NCBI RefSeq assembly: GCF_000967865.1
Contig: NZ_JXRU01000024.1
Span: 1-64,000 of the forward strand
From: Microbacterium sp. SA39
GTDB taxonomy: Bacteria; Actinomycetota; Actinomycetes; Actinomycetales; Microbacteriaceae
DNA: 64,000 nucleotides
Direction: 5' to 3'
This document shows positions 7,860 through 16,916 of the stretch, piece by piece. The notes below the pieces were generated by a model that did no database searches, was not told the DNA's origin, and saw only the letters and a list, made by a program, of their open reading frames with translations. A program made the position numbers and the translations under genes. Position 1 is the stretch's first letter; each line of letters begins with the position of its first letter.

Positions 7860-7882
7860 ACCGCTGGCCTAGTCTGAACCGC

Positions 7883-8308
7883 ATGGTTCGGATCACCGAG
7901 GTTCTCACCGCAGACGAAGCAGTTCTCACCGCGTTGAATCGGCTACTGCCGCAGCTCTCATCGACGGCGAAGCCGTTGAGGATCGGCGACCTTAACGAGA
8001 TCGTCGCCGCGGACACCACCTTGTTCCTGGCACATGTGGACGAGGCTGCGGTCGGCACCCTCTCGCTGATCTTCTATCGAACACCCTCGGGTTTGCGATC
8101 GCGGATCGAAGATGTGGTCGTCGATGAGGCTGCACGCGGTCACGGTGTCGGGCGGGCATTGACCCGGGCGGCCGTCGCAGCTGCGCGCACCCGCGGTGCA
8201 CGGAGCATCGATCTCACCTCACGTCCGTCGCGTGTCGCCGCGAACGAGCTCTACAAGTCGGAAGGGTTCCAGCTGCGGGAATCGGCCTCGTACCGGCTCA
8301 CGCTGTAG
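7883..8308 (+). CDS. GNAT family acetyltransferase
   Basis: 141-residue GCN5-type N-acetyltransferase. Acetyl-CoA binding motif A is visible as VVDEAARGHGVGRALTRAAV, followed by the C-terminal SRVAANELYKSEGFQ block typical of the fold. The acceptor is unknown. Codon use in the first third is less GC-biased than in its neighbours. It starts 23 bp after the SDR stop and could be read from that transcript. Confidence 0.8.
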   Translation: MVRITEVLTADEAVLTALNRLLPQLSSTAKPLRIGDLNEIVAADTTLFLAHVDEAAVGTLSLIFYRTPSGLRSRIEDVVVDEAARGHGVGRALTRAAVAAARTRGARSIDLTSRPSRVAANELYKSEGFQLRESASYRLTL

Positions 8309-8323
8309 CTCCAGGTCGGATAC

Positions 8324-8373
8324 TGGATCAGAAATGCTTCTCCTCGGCACTGGGGAGAGGCATTTCTGATCCA
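8324..8373. repeat. Family C palindromic repeat
   Basis: Inverted repeat with 14-bp perfect outer arms TGGATCAGAAATGC / GCATTTCTGATCCA and an inner CTCC/GGAG pairing. It lies between the GNAT and VOC genes. Related copies are at 8907-8956 and 57837-57887. Confidence 0.85.
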
Positions 8374-8439
8374 CGCTGAGGTCGACGGGCGCGGCGCAAG
8401 GGGGTGGCTCGACGCGCGGGCCCTTCGTAGCATCGCGAC

Positions 8440-8826
8440 ATGCTCGCCATCGTCTCGATCGTCATCCGAGTGAACGATCTCACCGCGCAAACCGAGTTCT
8501 GGAAGGCCGCCCTCGACTACATCGAGCGCGATGCCCCGGAAGACGACTGGGTCGTGCTCAAGCCACGTTACGCGGACGCGCCTTGCATCGCGCTCGACGC
8601 GCACCACTCCGAACGCGTGCTGCCGCCGCGCATCCACCTCGACATCTACGCCGAGGACCAGGCCGCCGAGGTCCACCGGCTCACCGAGCTGGGCGCCCGC
8701 GAGGTGCAGTGGGACGGACGGCCCGACGACGCGGACTACATCATCCTGGGAGACCCCGAGGGCAACCGCTTCTGCATCGTCGACCGTCCGCACTGGCCGG
8801 GCTGGCAGCGCATCCCGGCACGCTGA
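8440..8826 (+). CDS. VOC (glyoxalase-fold) protein
   Basis: 128-residue vicinal-oxygen-chelate protein with a paired beta-alpha-beta-beta-beta layout: MLAIVSIVIRVNDLTAQTEFW at the start and ILGDPEGNRFCIVD at the end. The fold is found in metal-dependent dioxygenases, lyases and resistance proteins. The exact reaction cannot be read from sequence. It is flanked on both sides by family C palindromes. Confidence 0.8.
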   Translation: MLAIVSIVIRVNDLTAQTEFWKAALDYIERDAPEDDWVVLKPRYADAPCIALDAHHSERVLPPRIHLDIYAEDQAAEVHRLTELGAREVQWDGRPDDADYIILGDPEGNRFCIVDRPHWPGWQRIPAR

Positions 8827-8906
8827 TCACAGCGGCCCGAGGACCCTCGCCGGTTCGGCATCCAGCGCCAACGTCTCGAGGTGTGAGGCAAGACTCTGTC
8901 ACAGGA

Positions 8907-8956
8907 TGGATCAGAAATGCATCGCAGACCCGCACGGGAGATGCACTTTTGATCCA
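8907..8956. repeat. Family C palindromic repeat
   Basis: Second copy: TGGATCAGAAATGCATC ... GATGCACTTTTGATCCA, with one arm carrying two substitutions. It lies just downstream of the stop of the minus-strand gene at 8967 and after the VOC gene, so it sits between convergent genes. Confidence 0.85.
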
Positions 8957-8966
8957 CCCTGCTGGC

Positions 8967-9611
8967 TCACTGGGGCACACGCCTCCGCGACCAGGCTGTC
9001 GCGAACACCACTGCCGCGAGCAGGAACGCCACCCCGTACGCCATGCGTCCGATCGGCGGCAGCACGAACTGCGGAAGCGCGAGCGCCGCCAGCACCCCGA
9101 GCGGCCACGCTCCCCACACCGCAGCGCCCGCCCGCCCCGCGACGACCGCGAGGCAGACCATCCCCGCGGCGACGAGCAGCAGCCCGACTCCGAACAGCGT
9201 TGCCGCCACGACATTCCCGCGGATGCTGCCGCTCAGAGCCAGCACATCGACCGGCGATCCGGCGAGCGCTGCACGACCGATCTCGTGCAGCGCGAACGTC
9301 TCAGCCCCGTAGTACGGGAGAATCAGCACAGCTCCGACCGCCGTGCCGTAGCGGGCAATCCGCGCGACCGGAGACCGGCGTCGCACCGACTGCTCGCGAA
9401 GACCTGCGGTGACGACAGCATCCGCCAGCAGAGCGAGCACCACGAATGCCGCGGCCCCGGCAAGGTGCGCGATCACCCACCTGGGGTCGGCGAAGGCCTC
9501 TGCCACGGCATCCGGTTCTTCCGTCACATCGCCCCACGGGCGCAGCAGCTGGAACGTCGCCATCAGCACCCCGGCGACCACGGCGTACACGGGAATCAGT
9601 CGGTGGCGCAT
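8967..9611 (-). CDS. Multi-pass membrane protein
   Basis: 214-residue integral membrane protein with about six hydrophobic helices: about residues 5-23, 47-66, 89-105, 135-160, 166-183 and 190-207. It is Ala/Val-rich with Arg-rich loops (VRRRSPVARIARYG). No transporter or enzyme motif recognised. Monocistronic. Confidence 0.7.
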   Translation of the reverse strand: MRHRLIPVYAVVAGVLMATFQLLRPWGDVTEEPDAVAEAFADPRWVIAHLAGAAAFVVLALLADAVVTAGLREQSVRRRSPVARIARYGTAVGAVLILPYYGAETFALHEIGRAALAGSPVDVLALSGSIRGNVVAATLFGVGLLLVAAGMVCLAVVAGRAGAAVWGAWPLGVLAALALPQFVLPPIGRMAYGVAFLLAAVVFATAWSRRRVPQ

Positions 9612-9653
9612 GCGCTCGACGCTAAGCGCCTGAGGTGAACGGCGAGCGAATCG

Positions 9654-9863
9654 TCATCCCGGAACGACGTCCCGATCCACGAAGTCGACGATCCTCCGGG
9701 TGAACAGCACCGGGTCCTGGATGCTCCAGATGTGCCGCATCCCGGGCGCCACCCACGTGCGGGTCTGCGGCATGGCACGGGTCAGCGCCGGGAACGCCGC
9801 CTGCACATCCTTCGGCTCCCGCTGCCCCGCGAGCGCGTCACGTCTCGCGGAGATCCGCGCTGA
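9654..9863 (-). pseudogene. Alpha/beta-hydrolase C-terminal remnant
   Basis: About 70 residues resembling the last part of an alpha/beta hydrolase: ISARRDALAGQREPKDVQ, then WVAPGMRHIWSIQDPVLF with the catalytic-type His. Everything upstream (nucleophile elbow, oxyanion region) is missing. The fragment is cut exactly where the family B repeat at 9861-9900 begins. It is most likely the stump of a gene deleted by recombination at the repeat. Confidence 0.6.
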
Positions 9864-9900
9864 GCGAGCGAAGCGAGTCGAAGCGTCGCTCAACGAGCGG
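9861..9900. repeat. Family B palindromic repeat
   Basis: TGAGCGAGCGAAGCGAGTCG followed by AAGCGTCGCTCAACGAGCGG, two half-units head to head. It truncates the hydrolase remnant on one side. On the other it supplies the CGT-TGA codons that end the BKACE gene. Confidence 0.85.
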
Positions 9901-10645
9901 GGGCTCTCCTTGCGGCATCACCCGCGACAGCCCGCATCCGCCCGACCGCCTCGCGCACCATCGCGGCGTTCGTCGGAGCCCGACGCCCGTCGGGCAGCGT
10001 CAGCACATCTTCCAGGCCGATCCGCGAGTCGTGCCCCAGCTCGACCGCGAGGTCGAACGCCGGCCAGGCCGAGCGCTCCTCGCCGTGCAGCAGGATCGGG
10101 ATGCCGGGCTCCTCGAGCCGCACGTGCGCGATGAGCCCCTCGGCGTGGTCGCGCACGACCTCGGCAGCTTCGTCGGGCAGCTCGATCAGTACCCGGAGGC
10201 AGTCGCCGCGCACCGGAGAGACCCGCCAGGCCTCGAGGCCACTGGCATCCCAGATCCCGGCCTCGACCCCGACGCCGCGGCTGAGCAGCAGCTCGGCCAC
10301 CCGATCCGCACCCGCCTCGTGCCAGTTCACCGACGCGAAGTCCGGGAGCTCGGTCCACCCCGCGATCGCCGCGAGACGGCGCTCGACATCGGGCTCGGTC
10401 CATGCACCGGTCGTCACTCCCACCGGCACGTCCGGGCACGCCGACCTGATCTCGCGCAGCCACCGCGCGACATCGTCGCCGTCGAGGCTGTCGTCGCCCG
10501 CAGCATCCTTCGGGTGCACATGGATCGCCTGCGCACCGGCGGTCACAGACCGGGCCGCGTCCTCGGCCACGACGAACGGATCGGCAACGAGCCACGGATG
10601 TTCGGCGATATCTCGTGCGCCGTTGACGCACACCTGCAACAGCAT
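9890..10645 (-). CDS. BKACE family (beta-keto acid cleavage) enzyme
   Basis: 251-residue member of the BKACE family (formerly DUF849), which cleaves beta-keto acids with acetyl-CoA. The zinc-binding IHVHPKD is at residues 41-47, and the TIM-barrel strands PVGVTTGAW and FASVNWHEAG follow. The substrate is not predictable. It starts 11 bp after the stop of the 6-phosphogluconate-dehydrogenase-like gene, so the two form an operon. The last codon and TGA stop (9890-9892) lie inside a family B repeat, so the native end may have been altered. Confidence 0.8.
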   Translation of the reverse strand: MLLQVCVNGARDIAEHPWLVADPFVVAEDAARSVTAGAQAIHVHPKDAAGDDSLDGDDVARWLREIRSACPDVPVGVTTGAWTEPDVERRLAAIAGWTELPDFASVNWHEAGADRVAELLLSRGVGVEAGIWDASGLEAWRVSPVRGDCLRVLIELPDEAAEVVRDHAEGLIAHVRLEEPGIPILLHGEERSAWPAFDLAVELGHDSRIGLEDVLTLPDGRRAPTNAAMVREAVGRMRAVAGDAARRAPAR

Positions 10646-10656
10646 CCGAGCTCCGC

Positions 10657-11721
10657 TCAGCTGCCGGGGCCGGACTCTGCCCGGCGGCTTCCCGCCTCGA
10701 GCACGTCGCCGGCCGGAAGTTCCTTGTGCCCACCGAACTGCAGCCGCATCGCCGACAGCACCTGGTTGGCGAACTTGTCCTCGTCGCGTGACGCGAAGCG
10801 CTCGAACAGGGATGCCGCGAGCACCGGCACCGGAACGCCCACGTCGACCGCCGCCTTCACAGTCCAGCGGCCCTCGCCCGAATCCGAGACCCGGCCCGTC
10901 AGACCCTCGAGCGTCGGGTTCTCGTTCAGCGCGGTGGCCGTGAGGTCGAGCAGCCACGACGAGATGACCGATCCGCGGCGCCAGAGTTCGGAGACCTTGG
11001 CCGTGTCGATCGGGAACTGGTAGAACTCCGGCTCCTCGAGCGGCGCGATCTCGGCCGAGTGCTGCGCCTCGCGGATGCCGGCATCCGCGTTCTCGAGCAG
11101 GTTGAGGCCTTCGGCGAGCGCCGCCATGATCCCGTACTCGATGCCGTTGTGCACCATCTTCACGAAGTGGCCGGCCCCCGACGGACCGCAATGCAGGAAG
11201 CCCTGCTCCTCGGGCGCGAGGTCGCCGGTGCGACCAGGGGTACGCTCGACCTCGCCGACGCCCGGAGCGACCGTGCGGAAGATCGGCTCGAGGCGCTGCA
11301 CCGCGGCATCCGGCCCTCCGACCATCAGGCAGTAGCCGCGCTCCAGGCCGAAGACGCCGCCGCTCGTGCCGACATCGAGGTAGTCGATGCCGCGCTCGCG
11401 GAACGCGGCCGCGCGGCGCACGTCGTCGCGGTAGTTCGAGTTGCCACCGTCGATCAGGGCGTCACCGGGCTCGAGGGCCGCTGCCACCTCGTCGGCGACG
11501 CCGCCGGTGAGGGAGGCGGGCACCATCATCCAGACGGACCGCGGGGCCTGCATCTTCGAGACCATGTCGGGGATGCTGTCGGCCCCGACCGCTCCTTCGG
11601 CGACCAGCGCCTGCACGGCATCCGGATTCACGTCGAAGACGACGCACTCGTGACCCGCCCGCATCAACCTGCGAACGATGTTCGCACCCATTCGTCCGAG
11701 TCCGACCATCGCCAGCTGCAT
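10657..11721 (-). CDS. gnd: 6-phosphogluconate dehydrogenase-like protein (Gnd, decarboxylating type)
   Basis: 354-residue NAD(P)-dependent dehydrogenase. Rossmann motif GLGRMG is at residues 7-12, followed by the IDGGNSNYRDD signature, the DVGTSGGVFGLERG block, and the catalytic Lys helix GAGHFVKMVHNGIEYG. This matches the short bacterial Gnd family rather than the about 470-residue pentose-phosphate enzyme. It would oxidise 6-phosphogluconate or a related hydroxyacid to a ketose phosphate plus CO2. GGAGGAG before the ATG at 11721 supports the start. It is co-transcribed with the BKACE gene. Confidence 0.85.
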   Translation of the reverse strand: MQLAMVGLGRMGANIVRRLMRAGHECVVFDVNPDAVQALVAEGAVGADSIPDMVSKMQAPRSVWMMVPASLTGGVADEVAAALEPGDALIDGGNSNYRDDVRRAAAFRERGIDYLDVGTSGGVFGLERGYCLMVGGPDAAVQRLEPIFRTVAPGVGEVERTPGRTGDLAPEEQGFLHCGPSGAGHFVKMVHNGIEYGIMAALAEGLNLLENADAGIREAQHSAEIAPLEEPEFYQFPIDTAKVSELWRRGSVISSWLLDLTATALNENPTLEGLTGRVSDSGEGRWTVKAAVDVGVPVPVLAASLFERFASRDEDKFANQVLSAMRLQFGGHKELPAGDVLEAGSRRAESGPGS

Positions 11722-11805
11722 TGCGTCTCCTCCGGATATGTTCTCGATCATGCGCATCGCGCGCGCACCTGGGGGTGATGCTACGCCTCCCCGGTGACGC
11801 GCCAC

Positions 11806-12033
11806 TCACCAGATCAGGTCGCGCGGGTGGGGCTGCTGGCCCGGAGCGTCTGCCGAGGGCCCCTCCTCGGTGCGGACGGTGTGCTCGACCTGTCGCGCGA
11901 CGGCCGCGCCGCGACCGGCCCTGACGGCATCCTCCTCGTTGTCGAACCCGTCACCGATCGTGCGGGATTCGCCGACGATGCGGTTGAACCAGATGCCGTT
12001 GCGGTGGAACGTCTCGATGTCGCCTGCAGCCAT
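11806..12033 (-). CDS. DUF2188-like small protein
   Basis: 75-residue protein resembling DUF2188: FHRNGIWFNRIVGES, a GxGFDNEEDAVRAGR helix, then VEHTVRTEEG. The family is of unknown function and is often annotated as a stress-related small protein. Soluble, no membrane segment. Monocistronic, between the gnd operon and a large spacer. Confidence 0.65.
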   Translation of the reverse strand: MAAGDIETFHRNGIWFNRIVGESRTIGDGFDNEEDAVRAGRGAAVARQVEHTVRTEEGPSADAPGQQPHPRDLIW

Positions 12034-12345
12034 TGCGTGATCCTCTCTGCCTGCTTCTGTTCTAGGTCAGAGCGCGGATCTGTTGGAGCCCCTTGACAGT
12101 GCGAGCGCGTGGGGCCGGGCGTGCTGCCGTGCACAACTCCTCCAGAGTTTGCGCCGATCGGCTCTGAAAGCCTTTTCGGCGCCCGAGTCGGGAAATTCTG
12201 ACTGAGTTGTGCACGGGCCATCGCCGCGCCCGCAGCCCGAACCACGGTTTTCTCAGGGCGTCAAGCCCGCAGACGGCACACTGCTGCGCGGTTAGCTTCG
12301 GATGATGCCCGACCCGAATGGCCTCACCCCGACCGCGACGCTCCG
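12034..12345. other. Spacer without a gene
   Basis: 312 bp upstream of both the DUF2188 gene and the kinase. It holds the family A palindrome at 12129-12214 and presumably the promoters of both divergent genes. I see no convincing open reading frame, RNA gene or riboswitch fold. Confidence 0.5.
12129..12214. repeat. Family A palindromic repeat
   Basis: 86-nt inverted repeat bounded by GTGCACAACTC and GAGTTGTGCAC. The arms continue imperfectly (TCAGA.TTT) toward an inner GCGCCGA/TCGGCGC pair. It shares its termini with the copies at 13652-13737 and 29916-30013. Confidence 0.85.
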
Positions 12346-12354
12346 GTGGTCACG

Positions 12355-13617
12355 ATGACACTGGAAGTCGTCTCCCCGACGTCGGCGCTGCTCGACGGAC
12401 GGTACCTGCTGGAGGACCGCGTCGGCAAAGGCGGCATGGCGACCGTGTACCGCGCGGAGGACACTCATCTCGGGCGGACTGTCGCGATCAAGATGATCCA
12501 CGCCGACGACCACCGGGCCATGGCATCCGCCGACCGGGCTCACACCGAGAAGGCCCTGCTGGCCTCGCTCAACCATCCCTCCCTCGTCGCGCTGTTCGAT
12601 GCGCAGCTGGAGCCCGGCCGCCCGCAGTACCTCGTGATGGAGTACGTCGACGGGCCGACGATGGCCGACCGCATGGCCCAAGGCCCGATCCCCGCGCGGG
12701 ACCTCGCCCGCATCGCCCATGATCTGGCCGACGGCCTCGCCGCCGTGCACGCCGCCGGAATCGTGCACCGCGACATCAAGCCGTCGAACCTGCTGCTGGC
12801 GCGACCGCGCGGCGACGCCCGCGTCCCGCGCACGGCCAAGCTCGCCGATTTCGGCATCGCCTGCTCGCTCGACGGCGACCGGATGACCTCTCCGGGAATC
12901 GTGCTCGGGACGCTCGCCTACATCGCTCCGGAGCAGCTGCGGGATGCCGACCCCGGCACGGCCGCCGACATCTTCTCCCTCGGCCTCGTGCTGGTGGAGG
13001 CACTCAGCGGAGAGCCCGGCTACCCCTCGCTCGGCACGGGCAAGAGCGCGGCCATCTCCCGCCTGATGGCGCCCCCGACGATTCCGGCACCCGTTCCGGC
13101 GGACTGGCGCGATCTGCTCGAGCGGATGACGCGACTGGAGCCCGCTGAGCGTCCGACGGCACCGGAGGTGGCGCGCGTCGCGAAGCAGCTGCAGCGGTCG
13201 GCCGGCGGACTCACGGTGCTGGACTCCGTGCCCCCTCCGCGCAGGTCCACCGAGGCCGTGAGCTCTCCGACGGCCGCGACGGCGGTACTCCCGCCGGTGC
13301 GCACGCCGCGCTCTAAGCGCGTGGCGTTGTTCGGCGGGGCGGCGGCGCTGGCGCTGATCGCCGCGGCATTCGTCACCGACCTCGCGTCGTCTGCGGATGC
13401 CGGGATCGACGCGGGCAGAACGGTCGCCGAGACCCTCGTGCGCGCGGAAGCACCCGCGACGTCGGTCGAGCCGGCCGCCACCGTCACCGATGGGCCCCAG
13501 CCGGACCCGCTAATTCCGGTGCAGACCAGCAACGGCAACAGCGACAAGGCTCAGACGTCGAACCGTCCCGACGGCGGCACCGGAAAGCCCGAAGACACCG
13601 GCAAACCGCCGAAGTAG
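12355..13617 (+). CDS. Serine/threonine protein kinase with C-terminal TM helix
   Basis: About 420-residue Hanks-type (PknB-like) kinase. From the ATG at 12355 the P-loop GKGGMATVY begins near residue 25, the ATP Lys is K46 (VAIKMIH), the catalytic loop HRDIKPSN has D140, and the metal site is D165-F-G with APEQ at about 191-194. All catalytic residues are present, so it should be active. One hydrophobic helix (about 322-344) follows, then an extracellular Ser/Thr/Pro-rich tail of about 75 residues without PASTA repeats. An in-frame GTG at 12346 is an alternative start. No FHA or phosphatase gene is adjacent, so its substrate is unknown. Confidence 0.9.
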   Translation: MTLEVVSPTSALLDGRYLLEDRVGKGGMATVYRAEDTHLGRTVAIKMIHADDHRAMASADRAHTEKALLASLNHPSLVALFDAQLEPGRPQYLVMEYVDGPTMADRMAQGPIPARDLARIAHDLADGLAAVHAAGIVHRDIKPSNLLLARPRGDARVPRTAKLADFGIACSLDGDRMTSPGIVLGTLAYIAPEQLRDADPGTAADIFSLGLVLVEALSGEPGYPSLGTGKSAAISRLMAPPTIPAPVPADWRDLLERMTRLEPAERPTAPEVARVAKQLQRSAGGLTVLDSVPPPRRSTEAVSSPTAATAVLPPVRTPRSKRVALFGGAAALALIAAAFVTDLASSADAGIDAGRTVAETLVRAEAPATSVEPAATVTDGPQPDPLIPVQTSNGNSDKAQTSNRPDGGTGKPEDTGKPPK

Positions 13618-13651
13618 GCACGTGAGCCGCGGCGGTTGCGTCGACGTCGCT

Positions 13652-13737
13652 GTTCACAATTCAGTCAGAATCTGCGCCGGAGGCCCCCATTCGGTCACCT
13701 CGGGCCGACTGCCGAAGTTCTTGACGGAATTGTGAAC
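13652..13737. repeat. Family A palindromic repeat
   Basis: 86-nt inverted repeat bounded by GTTCACAATTC and GAATTGTGAAC, with the arms extending to TCAGTCAGAA on one side and the near-complement on the other. It lies between the convergent kinase and mannosidase genes, where it could also end transcription. Confidence 0.85.
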
Positions 13738-13802
13738 ACACTCGGCCCGAGATCTCGGCCCGAGCCCGCCATGCGCACCGACGAGCAACCACCTTCAGAC
13801 GG

Positions 13803-16800
13803 CTAGTGCGTCACACGCACCTCCACGCCCGCCGTCTCGAACGGCGCGAGATCGAGACGGATGGCGGCACCATCGACCGCCACGTCGCCGAGCACATCGC
13901 CCAGCAGGGTCGTGCGGCGCGCAGCATCCGCTCCCTCGACCTGGATACGCAGCGGCACCGCCTCGTCGGCGAACGACTGCAGGCGCAGGCGCGTCCAGCC
14001 CTCCTCGTCGGTCGCGCCTATTCCGATCAGGGCCACCCGATCGTCGTCCATCCGCACGAAGGAGGCCTCCGAGACGGGAGTCCCCCGACCGGCCGCCGGA
14101 ATCGACAGCAGCGGGCGCGCGACCGCCGAGGCCGTGCGCACCGCGAGCGCCTCCGCGCTCTCTTCCGCGTTCGCGCGCACACCGACGGCGTAAGAGAACG
14201 TGGCGGTGAAACCCTGCTCGATCGGGAAGTTGGTGTCCCACACGTTGTTGTGGAACCACGAGAACACGGTCCCCGGCTCATGCGGTGAGGTACTGGCCGG
14301 GAAGGGCGAGTAGGGCAGCGCGATCGAGCCGGTCTGCACGAGCGGTGCGTCCTTCGTGGCCCAGGCGACAGCATCCGCCGCGTCGACGACGCTCACCCAA
14401 TTGCGGATGGCGCGCATGTGCTGCGGCGCACCGGGGATGTGCGCGATGCCGTCTCCCGTCACCCCACCGGACACCTCGAACCGCACCGACGGTTCGTCGG
14501 CGGCGAAGGGGAATGCGAAATACCCGCTCTCCTTCACGCGTGTCACCGGCTTCGACACGCGGTTCTCGATCAGCAGCGTCGGATCCCCGTGCCGCAGACG
14601 CAGCGTCACCTGAACGGAGTCCACGCCATCGGCCGCGTACTCGTAGACCAGCCGCTGCTCGACCGCGTCATCGACCCGCTCGATCACGATCGAGGGACGC
14701 GCTTCGGTCCGCGAGGCCAGCAGCTCGAGCCGCGGTGACACCGACAGCTTGTTGGCGAGGTGGTTCACCCCCGCACCGGAGCTGCCGTAGGTGTCGTAGA
14801 TGTAGCCGTTGAAGCCGGCGACCGACTCCGTGTTCACCCAGTCGCGTCCGGTCGACTTCTCGACGAGCGAGCGGATGACGGAGCGGCGGTCATCGACCTC
14901 GACGCGCAGGTGCTCGTTCTCGAGGACCAGCAGCTGCTCGCGAGGGGCGCTCTGAAGCGGATGCCGCCGCGCGGGCTCTGCGGGCGCATCGGCCGCGACG
15001 ATGTCGAACCGCACCCACCCGACCTCAGGAGCACCCGCCACCGGGAACGTGATCCACCGACCGGACTCGCGGTGCAGGGAGTTGCCCTGTGCTTCTATGG
15101 CGTGCGGCACGGTGTTTCCCGTGCGGGTGTCGATCACCCGGAAGTCGGCCTCGAGCGGCACCTGCGACTCCTTCACCAGCACCCGAGCGACCGACGACCG
15201 CGAGTGACCCGCGACGTTGACCACGACGTAGCCGGCGAGCGCCGACTCCGCGGGCGCGACGGCCTGAGCGAGGTGGTGCAGAGCGCGCTCGGTGGCGTCC
15301 GCCGTGCGCTGATGCGCGGCGATCGCGTGGCCGACCTTCCACTGCCACTGCCGCTCCCCCGAGTCGTAGCCCTCGTCGCCGTGCGTCCACGAGTTGCTCG
15401 CACCCCAGGTGTGCTCGTTGAACATCGAGATCGCGTCGTAGGCGGCCTGCGCGTCCACGCCCTCGGAGGTCACTGCCTCGCCGCCGCTCCAGCGCGACAG
15501 CTGGGAGACTGACCGCGCGACGGGAGCCGATACCTGCGCCTCCCGAGCGAGGGCGAGCGGAACGGCGCCGGACCCGACGCCCTCGACCCACCAGTCGCCC
15601 CAGTCGCCCTCGAACGTCTGCAACTCGTCGCCGACGCGCTCTTCCGCTTCGGCGAAGAAGTCCTCGTTGCGCGACACCCGCAGTTTCGGGAAGTCCCAGG
15701 TCTCGTTCCACTGCCGCACCTGCTCGGAGAGGTGCAGGCGCGCGGGACCGTTGTCACCCATGAAGCCCTGGGTGCGCACGTGCAGCACATCCCACGGGTA
15801 CGGCTGGCGACCCGGGTCCTCCTCGCCGTGCGCGCCGAAGACGCCGGGAGGGAACGGGTACCCACGCGTCGACAGTGCGGTGAGATAGGCAGGGAAGAGC
15901 GTCTCGAGCGTCTCGAACGACTCGGTGAACCCGACCATCGGCCCCTCGATGTAGGCCAGGCCGTGTGGGCTGTCGGTCATCCAGACGAGCACCGACTTGC
16001 CCGCCGGCGACTTCCAGCGGAACATCCTCGGCATGTCGAGTGCGCCGTTCCTGTGCGGCTCGGAGCGACCAGCCCAGTTGTGTGCGACGGCGAGGTACCG
16101 CACGCCGAGATCCGACAGCGCGTCGGGGAGGCCCGCGACCTGGCCGGGCACATCGGTCTGCATGGCGCTCGCGAAGTCGATGCCGTACTCGTCGCGGATG
16201 CGGCGGGCCGACGCGAGCAGTTCGTGCAGTTCATCGGTGGAGCAGGTGTCGGTGTGCAGGTTGTACGGCATCGCGCTCAGGCCGATCGACCCCTCCTTCA
16301 CGAGCTTCACGAGCTCGTCGACCTCGCCGCGGGTGCGCGTGCTCTCCCAGTCGCCGAACGCCCAGAGCGCCTCGGCGTTCCAGCGGAACCGCGAGGCCTC
16401 CGGCCAGTCCGCGGTCTGATGGATGAGGTCGACCGCCGAGTCGAGGTACGACCTCTGGTTCGCGATCACGGCGGCCTGCGGATCGGTGTATCCGAAGTCG
16501 AAGTGGGAGTGGTGCACGACGTGCACGCTCCACGGCCGCACGACGTCGAGCTCAGCCTCGACGACCTCGTCGCCGAGCTCAGGGATGCGCACCCGGACCG
16601 TCGTGGGCGTATCGGATGCCGGCACCAGCACGCGCACCGACCCCGCCGGTGCGTCCGCCCGGCCGACGTTCACGGTCGCGCCCTGCGCATCCACGAGCAC
16701 GACGTCCAGCGCGCCGGCATCCGCCTCGCGAGGCCCGTCGACGGCCACGCGGACGCTGCGCGCGTTCTGCCCGTCGACCTGGCGCTGCAGCGGTTCCGGG

Positions 16801-16916
16801 ATCACCCGCACCGTGTGACCACCGATGCGGCCGACCGCGGCGGTGGCGCGATCGATCAGTCCGGCGCGTGCCTCTTCGCCGGTCCACGGGCTGGCGGAGA
16901 TCAGGGAGGGTTTCAT
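13803..16916 (-). CDS. Alpha-mannosidase, GH38
   Basis: 1037-residue glycoside hydrolase family 38 enzyme that removes alpha-linked mannose. The zinc motif H-x-D is at about H138/D140 (HHSHFDFGYTD), the nucleophile lies in MQTDVPGQ, and the later zinc His in FNEHTWG. The middle helical and C-terminal beta-sandwich domains are complete. No signal peptide, so it acts in the cytoplasm on imported mannosides. The start overlaps the ROK gene stop by four bases (ATGA), and GAGGAG precedes it. Last gene of the binding protein-permease-ROK-mannosidase operon. Confidence 0.9.
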   Translation of the reverse strand: MKPSLISASPWTGEEARAGLIDRATAAVGRIGGHTVRVIPEPLQRQVDGQNARSVRVAVDGPREADAGALDVVLVDAQGATVNVGRADAPAGSVRVLVPASDTPTTVRVRIPELGDEVVEAELDVVRPWSVHVVHHSHFDFGYTDPQAAVIANQRSYLDSAVDLIHQTADWPEASRFRWNAEALWAFGDWESTRTRGEVDELVKLVKEGSIGLSAMPYNLHTDTCSTDELHELLASARRIRDEYGIDFASAMQTDVPGQVAGLPDALSDLGVRYLAVAHNWAGRSEPHRNGALDMPRMFRWKSPAGKSVLVWMTDSPHGLAYIEGPMVGFTESFETLETLFPAYLTALSTRGYPFPPGVFGAHGEEDPGRQPYPWDVLHVRTQGFMGDNGPARLHLSEQVRQWNETWDFPKLRVSRNEDFFAEAEERVGDELQTFEGDWGDWWVEGVGSGAVPLALAREAQVSAPVARSVSQLSRWSGGEAVTSEGVDAQAAYDAISMFNEHTWGASNSWTHGDEGYDSGERQWQWKVGHAIAAHQRTADATERALHHLAQAVAPAESALAGYVVVNVAGHSRSSVARVLVKESQVPLEADFRVIDTRTGNTVPHAIEAQGNSLHRESGRWITFPVAGAPEVGWVRFDIVAADAPAEPARRHPLQSAPREQLLVLENEHLRVEVDDRRSVIRSLVEKSTGRDWVNTESVAGFNGYIYDTYGSSGAGVNHLANKLSVSPRLELLASRTEARPSIVIERVDDAVEQRLVYEYAADGVDSVQVTLRLRHGDPTLLIENRVSKPVTRVKESGYFAFPFAADEPSVRFEVSGGVTGDGIAHIPGAPQHMRAIRNWVSVVDAADAVAWATKDAPLVQTGSIALPYSPFPASTSPHEPGTVFSWFHNNVWDTNFPIEQGFTATFSYAVGVRANAEESAEALAVRTASAVARPLLSIPAAGRGTPVSEASFVRMDDDRVALIGIGATDEEGWTRLRLQSFADEAVPLRIQVEGADAARRTTLLGDVLGDVAVDGAAIRLDLAPFETAGVEVRVTH

